Positions 1 to 6,846 of a DNA stretch of 35,954 bases are shown one piece after another. Under the pieces are notes generated by a model that was given only the letters and a program-made list of their open reading frames with translations, ran no database searches and was not told the origin of the DNA. Both the position numbers and the translations under genes were made by a program. Numbering within the stretch: position 1 is the stretch's first letter; each line of letters opens with the position of its first letter. The DNA comes from an uncultured Synergistaceae bacterium (lineage in GTDB: Bacteria > Synergistota > Synergistia > Synergistales > Aminiphilaceae). The stretch covers positions 1 through 35,954 of the forward strand of contig CALMLW010000087.1 in NCBI GenBank assembly GCA_937868015.1, written 5' to 3'.

Positions 1-658
1 CCCGGGCCGGGAGGGTGCGCACCGGCGCCCCCGTGCGGGGGTTTTTCAGCGTCCATTCGCCGTCTTGCTCCAAGGTCCTCCAAAAGTCGTCCGAAAGACC
101 CACGGAGATGTTGAAATTGGCGAGCTTGCCCTCTTCGGTCTTGGCCCGGATGAAGTCCAGCACGTCGGGATGATCTCCGTCCAGGATGCCCATGTTGGCC
201 CCCCGCCGGGTGCCCCCCTGCTTCACCACGTCCGTGGCCAGGTCGAACATGCCCATGAAGGACACGGGCCCCGAGGCCACGCCGTTGGTGCTGCTCACCA
301 CATCCCCCGCCGGGCGCAGGGAGGAGAAGTTGAACCCCGTGCCGCCGCCGGATTTGTGGATGAGGGCGGTGTTTTTCAGAGTGGCAAAGATCTCTTCCAT
401 GCTGTCCCCCACGGGGAGGACGAAGCATGCCGCAAGCTGCCCCTGGGGGGTTCCCGCGTTCATGAGGGTGGGGGAGTTGGGGAGGAAGTCCAGGCGCGCC
501 ATGAGGTCGAAGAAGCGATCCTCCCAAAGGGAGCGATCCCCCTCGGCTTCGACGCTGGCGACGGCCCGGGCCACGCGCCGGAGCAGGGCTTCGGGGGGCT
601 CGTCGCCCTTGAGGTAACGTTTTTTTAGAATGGTCAGAGCGTTTTCAGAAAAAATCAC
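1..658 (-). CDS. nrdJ: Adenosylcobalamin-dependent (class II) ribonucleotide reductase, N-terminal part
   Basis: Reduces ribonucleotides to deoxyribonucleotides with a B12-generated thiyl radical, so it needs no oxygen. Only the first 219 codons are present; the gene runs off the left edge. The start is GTG at 658, preceded by GGGAGG and a T-run. Visible motifs are NSPTLMNAGTPQGQ (about residues 61-74), the first redox cysteine in AACFVLPVG (Cys78), GGGTGFNFSSLRP, and VKQGGTRRGANMGIL. These are characteristic of the NrdJ branch of the large-subunit family. The gene points away from the HD-GYP gene, across a 300-bp intergenic region. I recognised no cobalamin riboswitch and no clear NrdR boxes in the leader, but I could not fold the sequence. 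Confidence 0.95.
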   Translation of the reverse strand, partial: MIFSENALTILKKRYLKGDEPPEALLRRVARAVASVEAEGDRSLWEDRFFDLMARLDFLPNSPTLMNAGTPQGQLAACFVLPVGDSMEEIFATLKNTALIHKSGGGTGFNFSSLRPAGDVVSSTNGVASGPVSFMGMFDLATDVVKQGGTRRGANMGILDGDHPDVLDFIRAKTEEGKLANFNISVGLSDDFWRTLEQDGEWTLKNPRTGAPVRTLPAR

Positions 659-756
659 AAAAAAACCTCCCTTCTCCCGGCCGCCCCGGGGCGATGGAAG
701 GGAAAGGGCCCCGGCACGGTCCCGCCGGGCCGAGCCCACTGTCCCGCCGGGGGTCC

Positions 757-785
757 ATCATACTCCATCCGGAGGACAAGAAGAA
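757..785 (-). promoter_or_regulatory. Candidate nrdJ promoter
   Basis: On the minus strand TATGAT lies at 762-757 with a weak TTCTTC at 785-780, 17 bp apart, about 100 nt upstream of the nrdJ GTG. The -10 is good and the -35 poor. The GC-rich leader that follows has no obvious small ORF. Confidence 0.3.
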
Positions 786-861
786 GAGGGGGTGTTTTTA
801 ATCTATTTGATGGCGGAACTCCTTTGCCCCTTCGATTTCCCGGGGGTCCGTCGTCGAAGGC

Positions 862-885
862 GGGTAAAAAAGTGTCTTTTTACCC
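862..885. promoter_or_regulatory. 24-bp inverted repeat between nrdJ and the HD-GYP gene
   Basis: GGGTAAAAA (862-870) and TTTTTACCC (877-885) are perfect inverted repeats separated by 6 bp. The site ends 19 bp before the extended -10 of the plus-strand HD-GYP promoter (905-915), so a protein bound there would cover the -35 region. It is AT-rich in GC-rich DNA, which favours an operator. It could also fold as a weak RNA hairpin. Confidence 0.45.
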
Positions 886-904
886 TCTGCATCGACCCTT
901 TTCC

Positions 905-926
905 TGTGATAAAATGACGTCCGTGT
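905..926 (+). promoter_or_regulatory. Promoter-like element for the HD-GYP gene
   Basis: TGTGATAAAAT (905-915) looks like an extended -10, followed after GAC by GTCCGTGT (919-926). I see no convincing -35. Almost the same arrangement occurs at 20894-20916 upstream of an unrelated gene. It lies 33 nt before the HD-GYP start codon. Confidence 0.5.
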
Positions 927-958
927 TTGGAGGCTTCTTCTAGAAGGGAGGGAGGCCG

Positions 959-2260
959 TTGCGTCGGATGGTGGCCCTGGTCTCCATGGCCGTGTGCTTT
1001 GCCGGAGTGGCCACCCTCATGGTGGCCCTGGGGGTGGCCTTTCTTCACGGGAAGGATCGGGAAGAGGCCCTGGAGTTTGTGGCGACCTTTCTCCGAGATT
1101 CTCTCGAACGTAGGTTCGACGCCCTTCAGGAAGGATTTTTTTCTTGGGGATCCATGGAAAGGGCCCTGCGGGAGGGGGACTGGCCCTTCATCGAAGAGGA
1201 GATTCATGCGATGGCCCGGGGCCACGGGGTGGCCCGGGTGGTCTTTTCGCACCAGGGGCAGGAGATCTACCGCGCGGGGCCCCTGATCGGCGATGAACCT
1301 CCCTTCGGGGGAAGCGCCGGCGGGCGGGAGGGCTTTTTCCTGGAGGGAAGGCCCCTGATTCGCCAGCGCCTTCCCGTGATGGATGACAAAAGCCGATACC
1401 ACGGCTATACGGCCCTGGTCACCGTGGAGGTCTCGCGGATCTTCCAACCCTTCGCCTCCTTCCTGGGGCATCGCCCCAGGATCGTGCCTCCTTCTCCGGG
1501 GAGCGTCCCCCTGGGGCCGGGGCTTGCCCTGGAGGTCGAAGGGGGGGACTCCCACCTCTGGGCCCTGGGGGGGATGTTTTTCTTCGGCGCCCTGGGGGCG
1601 GCCCTGATGATGCAGCCCTTCTTCAGACGCCGCGATCTGGCGGCCCATCTTATGGCCCTGTCGTCCGTGCTGGCCCAGCGCGACGCCTATACGGCGGACC
1701 ATTCCGAGCGGGTGGGGCGCTATGCCCTGCGCATCGCCCGGGGCATGAAAATGGGGAGGCGAGCCCAGGGGGGGCTCTACGAGGCGGCCCGGCTCCACGA
1801 TCTGGGGAAAGTGCTCATTCCCGACGCCATCCTCCTAAAACCAGGGCCCCTGACGCCCGAGGAGTTCGACGTCATCAAGGAGCACCCCGCCAAGGGGGCG
1901 GACATGGTGTTCGCCATCCTGGAGCGGCGGGAGCTCGCCGCCATCATCCGGGGACACCACGAGCGCTGGGATGGTTCGGGGTACCCCGATGGCCTCGCGG
2001 GGGAGGCCATTCCCCTGGAAGCCCGGATTCTCGCCGTGGCCGACATCATCGACGCCATGTCCACCGCTCGCCCCTATCATCCCCCCCGCAAGGCGGAGGA
2101 AGTCCGCAACTTTCTTCTGGCCGAGGGGGGCAAGCTCTTCGACCCCGCCGTGGTGGATGCGGCGCTGGAAGCGTTGCCGGAACTCCAGCTCATGGGGATT
2201 CCCCGGAAGCCTCTCCGCCCCCGCAGCGCGGAGGAGCGGGGGAACCATGTCCTGGGATGA
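959..2260 (+). CDS. Membrane-anchored HD-GYP domain c-di-GMP phosphodiesterase
   Basis: Likely hydrolyses cyclic di-GMP in response to an extracytoplasmic signal. The 433-residue protein has a first membrane helix at about residues 7-28, an outside sensor region of about 170 residues that I do not recognise, a second helix at about 199-222, and a cytoplasmic HD-GYP domain. The HD pair is His280-Asp281 in RLHDLGK, and HHERWDGSGYP places GYP at 341-343, so the catalytic motifs look intact. The start is TTG at 959, with GGGAG 8 nt upstream; ATG at 968 is the alternative. QueD follows after 42 bp on the same strand, so the three genes to folP may be cotranscribed. Confidence 0.9.
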   Translation: MRRMVALVSMAVCFAGVATLMVALGVAFLHGKDREEALEFVATFLRDSLERRFDALQEGFFSWGSMERALREGDWPFIEEEIHAMARGHGVARVVFSHQGQEIYRAGPLIGDEPPFGGSAGGREGFFLEGRPLIRQRLPVMDDKSRYHGYTALVTVEVSRIFQPFASFLGHRPRIVPPSPGSVPLGPGLALEVEGGDSHLWALGGMFFFGALGAALMMQPFFRRRDLAAHLMALSSVLAQRDAYTADHSERVGRYALRIARGMKMGRRAQGGLYEAARLHDLGKVLIPDAILLKPGPLTPEEFDVIKEHPAKGADMVFAILERRELAAIIRGHHERWDGSGYPDGLAGEAIPLEARILAVADIIDAMSTARPYHPPRKAEEVRNFLLAEGGKLFDPAVVDAALEALPELQLMGIPRKPLRPRSAEERGNHVLG

Positions 2261-2302
2261 TCCTGGGGAAGGTCCGGAACGCCAAGAAAGGAGGAGGGGG
2301 GC

Positions 2303-2680
2303 GTGTTTTTAAAACGAGAGTTCACCTTTGACGCGGCCCACCGGCTGGAGCACTATCACGGCAAGTGCGAGGCCCTGCACGGCCACACCTACCGTTTTGC
2401 CGTCACCTTGCGGGGCGAGCCCGACGCCGAGGGCATGGTGATGGACTTCGTGGTCCTCAAAGACCTGGTGTCGGAGCGGATCCTTGCCCGCCTCGACCAC
2501 AGCTACCTCAACGACATTCTCCCCCAGCCCACGGCGGAACGCATTGCCCTCTGGATCTGGGGGGAGCTGGAGCCCGCGCTGCGCGCCTTCCGGGCCGAAC
2601 TTTTCGAGGTGCAGGTGTGGGAAACCGCCACCTGTTCCGTGATCCTCCACGGGGAAGACGTGCGGGGGGGCCGGACATGA
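2303..2680 (+). CDS. queD: 6-pyruvoyltetrahydropterin synthase / QueD family (possibly dual QueD-folate type)
   Basis: A 125-residue tunnel-fold enzyme acting on 7,8-dihydroneopterin triphosphate. Zinc ligands are His13 (DAAHRL), His26 and His28. The active-site stretch reads Cys22-Glu23-Ala-Leu-His26-Gly-His28. It therefore contains the CxxxHGH signature of queuosine-pathway QueD and, shifted by one residue, the ExxHGH signature of the folate-pathway PTPS-III type. Family work on COG0720 described such tandem Cys-Glu proteins as dual function. The next gene, folP, begins inside this stop codon (ATGA overlap), which supports a folate role. The start is GTG at 2303 after a GGAGGGGG stretch. 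No queC, queE, queF or folB is visible in the window. Confidence 0.88.
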   Translation: MFLKREFTFDAAHRLEHYHGKCEALHGHTYRFAVTLRGEPDAEGMVMDFVVLKDLVSERILARLDHSYLNDILPQPTAERIALWIWGELEPALRAFRAELFEVQVWETATCSVILHGEDVRGGRT

Positions 2681-3897
2681 GGCCCGAGCTGGTGCACTTT
2701 TCCGACGGCGAGGAGCTGCGCCGGGCGCTGGAGGAGCTGGGGTGCGACCCCAGGGGCTTCCCCTATTTTGAGGGAAAGCGGGAGATCTATCCCCTGCGCT
2801 TTCGGGGGGTGGACACCCGGGCCGCCAACGCCCTGAAGCAGGAGATGCTCTCCCGGGGAGGGGACGTGGCGGTACACCGTCACGCCATCGACCGGGGAGT
2901 GGCCACCACGGACTGCATCGTCTTCGGCACGGCCAAAGAGCTTCGTCTTCTGGCGGAAAAGCTCGCCGCCATGCCCTACTGGGGGCTCGACGGCGTGCGC
3001 CGGGAGCTCGTGGCGACGCTGGAGGCCCTGAAAAGACGGCGGTGGACCCTTCCCCTCCCCCGGGGACGGTCTCTCGTGCTGGGCGAACGGACGCTGGTCA
3101 TGGGGATCCTGAACCTTACCGAGGACTCCTTCTTCGCGGGGAGCCGGGTGGAGAACGACCGATGCCTGCTGGAGCGGGCCCGGACCATGGCGGAAGAGGG
3201 GGCGGATCTGCTGGATCTGGGGGCGGAGTCCACCCGGCCCGGGGCGGAGGCCAGGACGGCGGAAGAAGAGATCGCCCGCCTCGTCCCCGCCCTGCGAAGC
3301 CTCCGGGAGGTCCTGCCGGATATGCCCCTTTCGGTGGACACCACCAAGGCCTCGGTGGCCCGGGCCTGCGTGGAGGCGGGGGCCGATCTGGTGAACGACA
3401 TCTCCGGGCTGGGGTTCGATCCGGCCCTGGCCCCCACGGTGGCCGAGCTGGGGGTGCCCCTGGTGCTCATGCACATCCAGGGAGTTCCTCGCACCATGCA
3501 GGAGGCCCCCCACTACGCCTCCCTCCCCGGCGATCTGGGGGCCTTTTTCGAGGAGCGCCTGGCCCGGGCTGAAGGGGCGGGATTGCCCCGGGAGCGGATC
3601 ATCCTCGACCCCGGGCTGGGGTTTGGCAAGACCCCGGCCCACAACCTGGAGCTCTTGAAGCACTTGGAGTACTTTCGCCCCTGGGGGCTTCCCCTTTTGG
3701 TGGGGCACTCGCGCAAGAGCACCCTGGGGCGGGTGCTGGACCTCCCCGACCCCGGCGACCGGCTGGAGGGGACCCTGGCGGTGACCGCCCTCTGCGCCTG
3801 GCAGGGGGTGGAGATCGTGCGGGTCCACGACGTGCGAGAAAACGTCCGGGTGGTGCGCACCGTGGAGGCGGTGAAACATCCGGAGCGCTGGAGCTAG
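2677..3897 (+). CDS. folP: Dihydropteroate synthase with N-terminal extension
   Basis: Condenses 6-hydroxymethyl-dihydropterin pyrophosphate with p-aminobenzoate in folate synthesis. The 406-residue protein has an extra domain of about 130 residues (containing AANALKQEMLSRGGDVAV), as found in the long DHPS type of several anaerobes, then the TIM barrel. Barrel motifs are MGILNLTEDSF, DLGAESTRPGA, SVDTTKASVA, LVNDISGL, LDPGLGFGK and LVGHSRKS. The first pterin-binding motif has Glu where TPDSF is usual, with Asp-Ser-Phe kept. The start at 2677 overlaps the queD stop by 4 nt, so the genes are probably translationally coupled. FolK is not in the window. Confidence 0.95.
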   Translation: MRPELVHFSDGEELRRALEELGCDPRGFPYFEGKREIYPLRFRGVDTRAANALKQEMLSRGGDVAVHRHAIDRGVATTDCIVFGTAKELRLLAEKLAAMPYWGLDGVRRELVATLEALKRRRWTLPLPRGRSLVLGERTLVMGILNLTEDSFFAGSRVENDRCLLERARTMAEEGADLLDLGAESTRPGAEARTAEEEIARLVPALRSLREVLPDMPLSVDTTKASVARACVEAGADLVNDISGLGFDPALAPTVAELGVPLVLMHIQGVPRTMQEAPHYASLPGDLGAFFEERLARAEGAGLPRERIILDPGLGFGKTPAHNLELLKHLEYFRPWGLPLLVGHSRKSTLGRVLDLPDPGDRLEGTLAVTALCAWQGVEIVRVHDVRENVRVVRTVEAVKHPERWS

Positions 3898-3963
3898 GGA
3901 CCTCGGGGGGGGGGTGTGGGGCGCCTTGTCGCAGGGGCGGGCGAGAAAAAACCTCCCGGGGAC

Positions 3964-3992
3964 GCGACGTTTTCCCTTCGCGGTGGTACAAT
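3964..3992 (+). promoter_or_regulatory. Candidate promoter of the small secreted protein gene
   Basis: TACAAT at 3987-3992 is preceded by TGG (extended -10), with GCGACG at 3964-3969 as a weak -35 at 17 bp. The implied leader to the GTG at 4159 is about 160 nt. The 261-bp gap after folP (3898-4158) otherwise holds only this and the hairpin at 4091-4111. Confidence 0.45.
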
Positions 3993-4090
3993 AAAGGTGC
4001 TCGGAGAAGCGACTGCGCTCTGTGGCGGGAGGTGGGAGAGGGGCCGGGGTTTGGATGAAAGGGCACCCCCGGTGGCGTGGCCCGAAGGAG

Positions 4091-4111
4091 GAGAGGGGAA
4101 AGCCCCCTCTC
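4091..4111 (+). other. Hairpin in the 5' leader
   Basis: GAGAGGGG (4091-4098) pairs perfectly with CCCCTCTC (4104-4111) around a 5-nt loop, 47 nt before the start codon at 4159. It is not followed immediately by T residues, so it is not a simple terminator. It could be an mRNA-stabilising or regulatory structure. Function unknown. Confidence 0.35.
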
Positions 4112-4158
4112 GGCGGTGCGGTTTGGTCTCGATCATCTTTTTGGAGGAGTGATGTGTC

Positions 4159-4536
4159 GTGAGAAAGGCTCTGGTTTCTTTGTTGGTGGTTTCCCTGTGG
4201 TTGGTCCTGGGGGGCACGGCGCTGGCGGCTGATTTTGACTTCATGGGCTTCGCCAAGGGGACGTTCCTGAACTGCGCCCACCCCACCACGGATGTGGCGA
4301 AGGCCAAGTTCGAGTTCGACAAAGAGCCCGCCCAGGACGCGGCCGACCCCCAGATCACCAAGGCCCGGGTGAAGATCTTCTACGAGGGATGGGTGAAGAA
4401 GAACTCCATGACCGTGGACATCTTCTACCTGGAGACCTCGTCGCTGAAGCTCGTCCACTGCGAGGTCCTGGAGGAATCCTCGGGCACCGGCGAGGGAAGC
4501 TGCAAGTACACCAGCGGGTGGCACCCGGCCAACTAG
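4159..4536 (+). CDS. Small secreted protein of unknown function
   Basis: A 125-residue protein not recognised as any family. Residues 1-24 form a Sec signal peptide: Arg2-Lys3, a Leu/Val core, and cleavage near ALA-ADF. The mature part of about 100 residues has three cysteines (in NCAH, HCEV and SCKY), is rich in charged residues and ends HPAN. FEFDKEP, VKIFYEG and VDIFYLE alternate like beta strands, suggesting a small beta-rich periplasmic protein. Start GTG at 4159, with GGAGGAG 9 nt upstream. It has its own promoter-like site, a long leader and a terminator-like hairpin downstream, so it is probably monocistronic and could be well expressed. Confidence 0.8.
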   Translation: MRKALVSLLVVSLWLVLGGTALAADFDFMGFAKGTFLNCAHPTTDVAKAKFEFDKEPAQDAADPQITKARVKIFYEGWVKKNSMTVDIFYLETSSLKLVHCEVLEESSGTGEGSCKYTSGWHPAN

Positions 4537-4573
4537 GCGGCGGGGCGTCGCGGGGGTAGTTTTTTGTCTTTCG

Positions 4574-4603
4574 AGGGGAGGGGGGACCCTCCCCTGTTTC
4601 GTT
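4574..4603 (+). terminator. Terminator-like hairpin after the secreted protein gene
   Basis: AGGGGAGGG (4574-4582) and CCCTCCCCT (4587-4595) form a perfect 9-bp stem with a GGGA loop, followed by GTTTCGTT. The T-tract is weak. Confidence 0.5.
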
Positions 4604-4712
4604 CGGGCCACCCGAAAAGAGCCCTGAGGAGGCCTTCGAGCCCCCCCGAGGCCGGGGAGGACCCTTTGGCCCGGAGGGCGTCCCGCCGGGGTGCGGGGAA
4701 GGGGGAAGGGTA

Positions 4713-5504
4713 ATGCGTTTCGTTCCTCGGGGGGTTCTGAAGCGCCTGAGGTCCTTGGTGGCGGTGATCGCGGCGGCGGCGCTCCTCAGCGGGGTGCTCC
4801 TCGGGGTGCTGGCGCTCCTGCGCCCCCTGTTGCCCCCGGGGGCCCAGGACTTTCTTTTGCACCTTTCCGACACGGACCTGGAGAGCGGCAAGGATGCCCT
4901 GGTGGCCTCTTTTCAACAGCTGGGCCCCTGGCGCCACGGGGCCTTTTTGGGCCTCCAGGTGCTCCAGGTGTTCTTTGCCCCCATTCCGGGGCAGCTCACG
5001 GGCTTTCTGGGGGGATTTCTCTTCGGCTTCTGGCCCGGCCTGGCCATGACCATGGGGGGCTTGATGCTGGGCTCCGGCGCCGCCATGCTCTTTTCCCGCA
5101 AGCTGGGGCGCCCCTTCGTGCGCCGCGTGGTGGGAGAAAAGCTCTTCGCCAAGTTCGGCTATCTCATCGAGGGCGGGGGGCTTTTCAGCTACTTCATGCT
5201 CTTTCTCCTTCCCGCCCTGCCGGACGACGCCATTTGCTTCGTGGCGGGACTTTCCTCCCTGTCGCTGACGAAACTGCTGGGGGTCTGCCTGTTGGGGCGC
5301 CTTCCGGGCATGGCGGTCCTTTCCCTCGCGGGGGCCTCGGTGGGGTGGAATACGGATCTGGCCACGGGGGTCTTTGCCGGAGCCATGGGCGTTTCGGTGG
5401 TGATCTGGCTCTATCAGGAAGAGATCGAACGGTGGTATCATGCCCATACGGAGGGGGGACGCCCTTCCTCCGACGTGCCGAACAAGGACCGAGACGAGAG
5501 CTGA
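4713..5504 (+). CDS. TVP38/TMEM64 (SNARE-associated, DedA-like) membrane protein
   Basis: A 263-residue polytopic inner-membrane protein of the VTT/DedA superfamily, some members of which move phospholipids or undecaprenyl phosphate across the membrane. There is a first helix at about residues 15-37. After a soluble stretch comes the core: VFFAPIPGQLTGFLGG, a re-entrant Gly-rich segment, MTMGGLMLGSGAAMLFSRKLG (broken by GS), then LLPALPDDAICFVAG. PxPDD after a hydrophobic segment and the Gly-rich helices are typical. The C-terminus is charged and cytoplasmic. Start ATG at 4713 with a GGGGGAAGGG ribosome site. The PH-domain gene follows after 19 bp. The substrate cannot be told from sequence. 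Confidence 0.85.
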   Translation: MRFVPRGVLKRLRSLVAVIAAAALLSGVLLGVLALLRPLLPPGAQDFLLHLSDTDLESGKDALVASFQQLGPWRHGAFLGLQVLQVFFAPIPGQLTGFLGGFLFGFWPGLAMTMGGLMLGSGAAMLFSRKLGRPFVRRVVGEKLFAKFGYLIEGGGLFSYFMLFLLPALPDDAICFVAGLSSLSLTKLLGVCLLGRLPGMAVLSLAGASVGWNTDLATGVFAGAMGVSVVIWLYQEEIERWYHAHTEGGRPSSDVPNKDRDES

Positions 5505-5523
5505 CGAAGGAGGGGGTTTGGAG

Positions 5524-5895
5524 ATGACGTATACCCTGGAGGTGCAACACCGCCCGGCGTGGCGGAGTTTCTGGTACGCGTGGCTCCTGTGCTGGCTGGT
5601 GCTTCCCTTGGTGTATATCGTGTACAAGCGCTATTCGACCCTGCTCACGGTGAAGGACGACGAGGTGTCCTTTGAGGACGGATTTTTCTCCAAGTCTTCC
5701 ACGGAGATCAAGATCCGGGACATCAAATCCATCGAAGTGCACCAGACCCTGCTGGACCGTCTTCTGGGGGTGGGGGAACTCCGGCTGGCCACGTCGGGCA
5801 CGGCGGGATGGGAGGTCACCGTGAACCACCTCCTGGATCCCCACGCCATCCGCGAGGACATCCAGCGGCGCCGGGGGGATGAGAATCCTTCCTGA
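5524..5895 (+). CDS. Bacterial PH-like domain (bPH2/DUF304) membrane protein
   Basis: A 123-residue protein with one hydrophobic stretch at about residues 14-35 (WYAWLLCWLVLPLVYIVY) that probably forms a membrane hairpin or single helix. A small beta-rich PH-like domain follows: LLTVKDDEVSFEDGFF, then STEIKIRDIKSIEVHQT and LRLATSGTAG. These are the usual bPH2 landmarks: an Ile-Lys-Ile-Arg strand and Ile-X-Val-X-Gln before LLGVG. Start ATG at 5524 behind AGGAGGGGG. It lies 19 bp after the TVP38-like gene, so the two may act together at the membrane. The biochemical role of the family is mostly unknown. Confidence 0.85.
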   Translation: MTYTLEVQHRPAWRSFWYAWLLCWLVLPLVYIVYKRYSTLLTVKDDEVSFEDGFFSKSSTEIKIRDIKSIEVHQTLLDRLLGVGELRLATSGTAGWEVTVNHLLDPHAIREDIQRRRGDENPS

Positions 5896-5958
5896 TCCCT
5901 CCGGGAGGCCGGTGTCCGTGGCGCTCCGGGCGGTGTGTCGGGAGCGCTTTTGGTGTGA

Positions 5959-5988
5959 CGCCGGGCAGGCCCCCAGGCCCGCCCGGCG
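5959..5988 (+). terminator. Strong hairpin between the PH-domain and cupin genes
   Basis: CGCCGGGCAGGC (5959-5970) pairs with GCCCGCCCGGCG (5977-5988) with one A-C mismatch around a CCCCAG loop. It is followed by CATTCTTG, a poor T-tract, so termination is uncertain. Confidence 0.35.
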
Positions 5989-6015
5989 CATTCTTGCCGA
6001 GTGAGGAGAAGCGCC

Positions 6016-6387
6016 ATGGAACTCCACATCTTTCGCGCCGCCGATGGGGCGCCCTACATCACCAAGGACGAGAGCTCCATCGTGGAAATTTTTCACCCCG
6101 CCACCCTGCCCGGAATCCCCTACAGCGTGGCGGAAGCCACCGTGCCCCCCGGAGGGCGCACGGTGCCCCACCACCACGAACGAAGCCTGGAGACCTACTA
6201 CGTGTTGGAGGGAGAGGGCGTGCTCCTTGTGGGATCGGAGCGCGTGGCGCTGAAAACCGGAGATGCGGCGCTGCTCCCTCCGGGCACCCCCCACGCGGTG
6301 GAGGCGAGCGCCCGGGGACTGCGCTTTCTCTGTATCTGCCACCCCCCCTACGATCACGGCCAAACGGTGCTGGAGGAAGAGGCCTGA
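6016..6387 (+). CDS. Single-domain cupin protein
   Basis: A 123-residue beta-barrel protein with one cupin_2 domain. Motif 1 is VPHHHERSLETYYVLEGEG (His-His-His then Glu: three His and a Glu as metal ligands). Motif 2 is GDAALLPPGTPHAVEA (the PGxxH signature). It therefore probably binds a divalent metal. The substrate is unknown; small stand-alone cupins include sugar isomerases, dioxygenases and sensors. The ATG at 6016 is chosen because GAGGAGA lies 6 nt upstream; an in-frame GTG at 6001 has no such site. It is convergent with the CobT-like remnant, with 22 bp between the stops. Confidence 0.85.
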   Translation: MELHIFRAADGAPYITKDESSIVEIFHPATLPGIPYSVAEATVPPGGRTVPHHHERSLETYYVLEGEGVLLVGSERVALKTGDAALLPPGTPHAVEASARGLRFLCICHPPYDHGQTVLEEEA

Positions 6388-6409
6388 TCCCGGAGGCGGG
6401 AGCCCACCC

Positions 6410-6632
6410 TCACGCGCCGGAGATCATGTCCCCGTAGAGTTCCTCCGTGCGGGAGATCATCCGGGCTGCGGGAACTCCCCGGAACGCGGCGTACCACACC
6501 GCCCCCCCGCCCCCACCAGAGCACCTCCGCGTCCGCCGGAGCGGTGAAGGGCACCGCGTGGGGGGAACTCCCCGCCATGGAGATGCCGGGGATGCGGCAC
6601 ACCTCGGTGCCGCCGATGACAAGAACGAACAT
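6410..6632 (-). pseudogene. CobT-like N-terminal fragment, frameshifted
   Basis: From ATG 6632 (AAAGGAA upstream) the product reads FVLVIGGTEVCRIPGISMAG, then an FTAPADAE segment ending WWG. This matches the N-terminus of the archaeal/cyanobacterial-type CobT (nicotinate mononucleotide phosphoribosyltransferase), which shows TE, IPGIS, AG, T and AADxE at the same spacing. At a run of seven C on the plus strand (6502-6508) the frame is lost. Removing one base continues as VWYAAFRGVPAARMISRTEE and stops at 6412-6410; PAARMISRTEELYG resembles the next CobT stretch. Full CobT is about 340 residues, so only about 74 remain. Alternatives are a sequencing error in a genuine small protein, or a programmed slip. 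Confidence 0.55.
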
Positions 6633-6746
6633 GGCCGTGGTTCCTTTCTTTTCTCCCCGAGTGTTTCCCCACGTCTTCCGAAAAGCGCACAGGAGGTCGG
6701 CCTTCTTCCCGGAGGGAGAACGTGTGGCGCCGGGGCGAACTTCCCC

Positions 6747-6752
6747 TATAAT
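6747..6752 (+). promoter_or_regulatory. Candidate -10 for the aminotransferase gene
   Basis: A consensus TATAAT at 6747-6752, about 95 nt before the ATG at 6847. There is no good -35 at 17 bp. It stands out because the surrounding DNA is GC-rich. Confidence 0.45.
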
Positions 6753-6846
6753 AAGAGAAAAGTGGGCGAAGGGGAGGCGCAGTTTTCCTCCGATCCTCTC
6801 CTCGACACCACCGGAGCGACTCCGTTCCGAGGGAGGAGGTGCGGCC

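Noticed and set aside
65-628. Plus-strand open frames over the first 650 bases
   Set aside because: They are antisense to nrdJ, whose protein motifs are unmistakable.
630-917. A 95-codon plus-strand frame between nrdJ and the HD-GYP gene
   Set aside because: It covers the palindrome and promoter region and has no credible ribosome site or protein features.
659-958. A cobalamin riboswitch before nrdJ
   Set aside because: I saw no recognisable B12-box and could not fold the leader; nothing supports it.
3916-4152. A 78-codon plus-strand frame in the leader of the secreted protein gene
   Set aside because: It spans a likely promoter and hairpin, lacks a ribosome site, and its sequence is low in hydrophobic structure.
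2503-4611. A 702-codon minus-strand open frame
   Set aside because: It opposes queD, folP and the secreted protein gene and has the Pro/Gly/His-rich composition of antisense GC-rich DNA.
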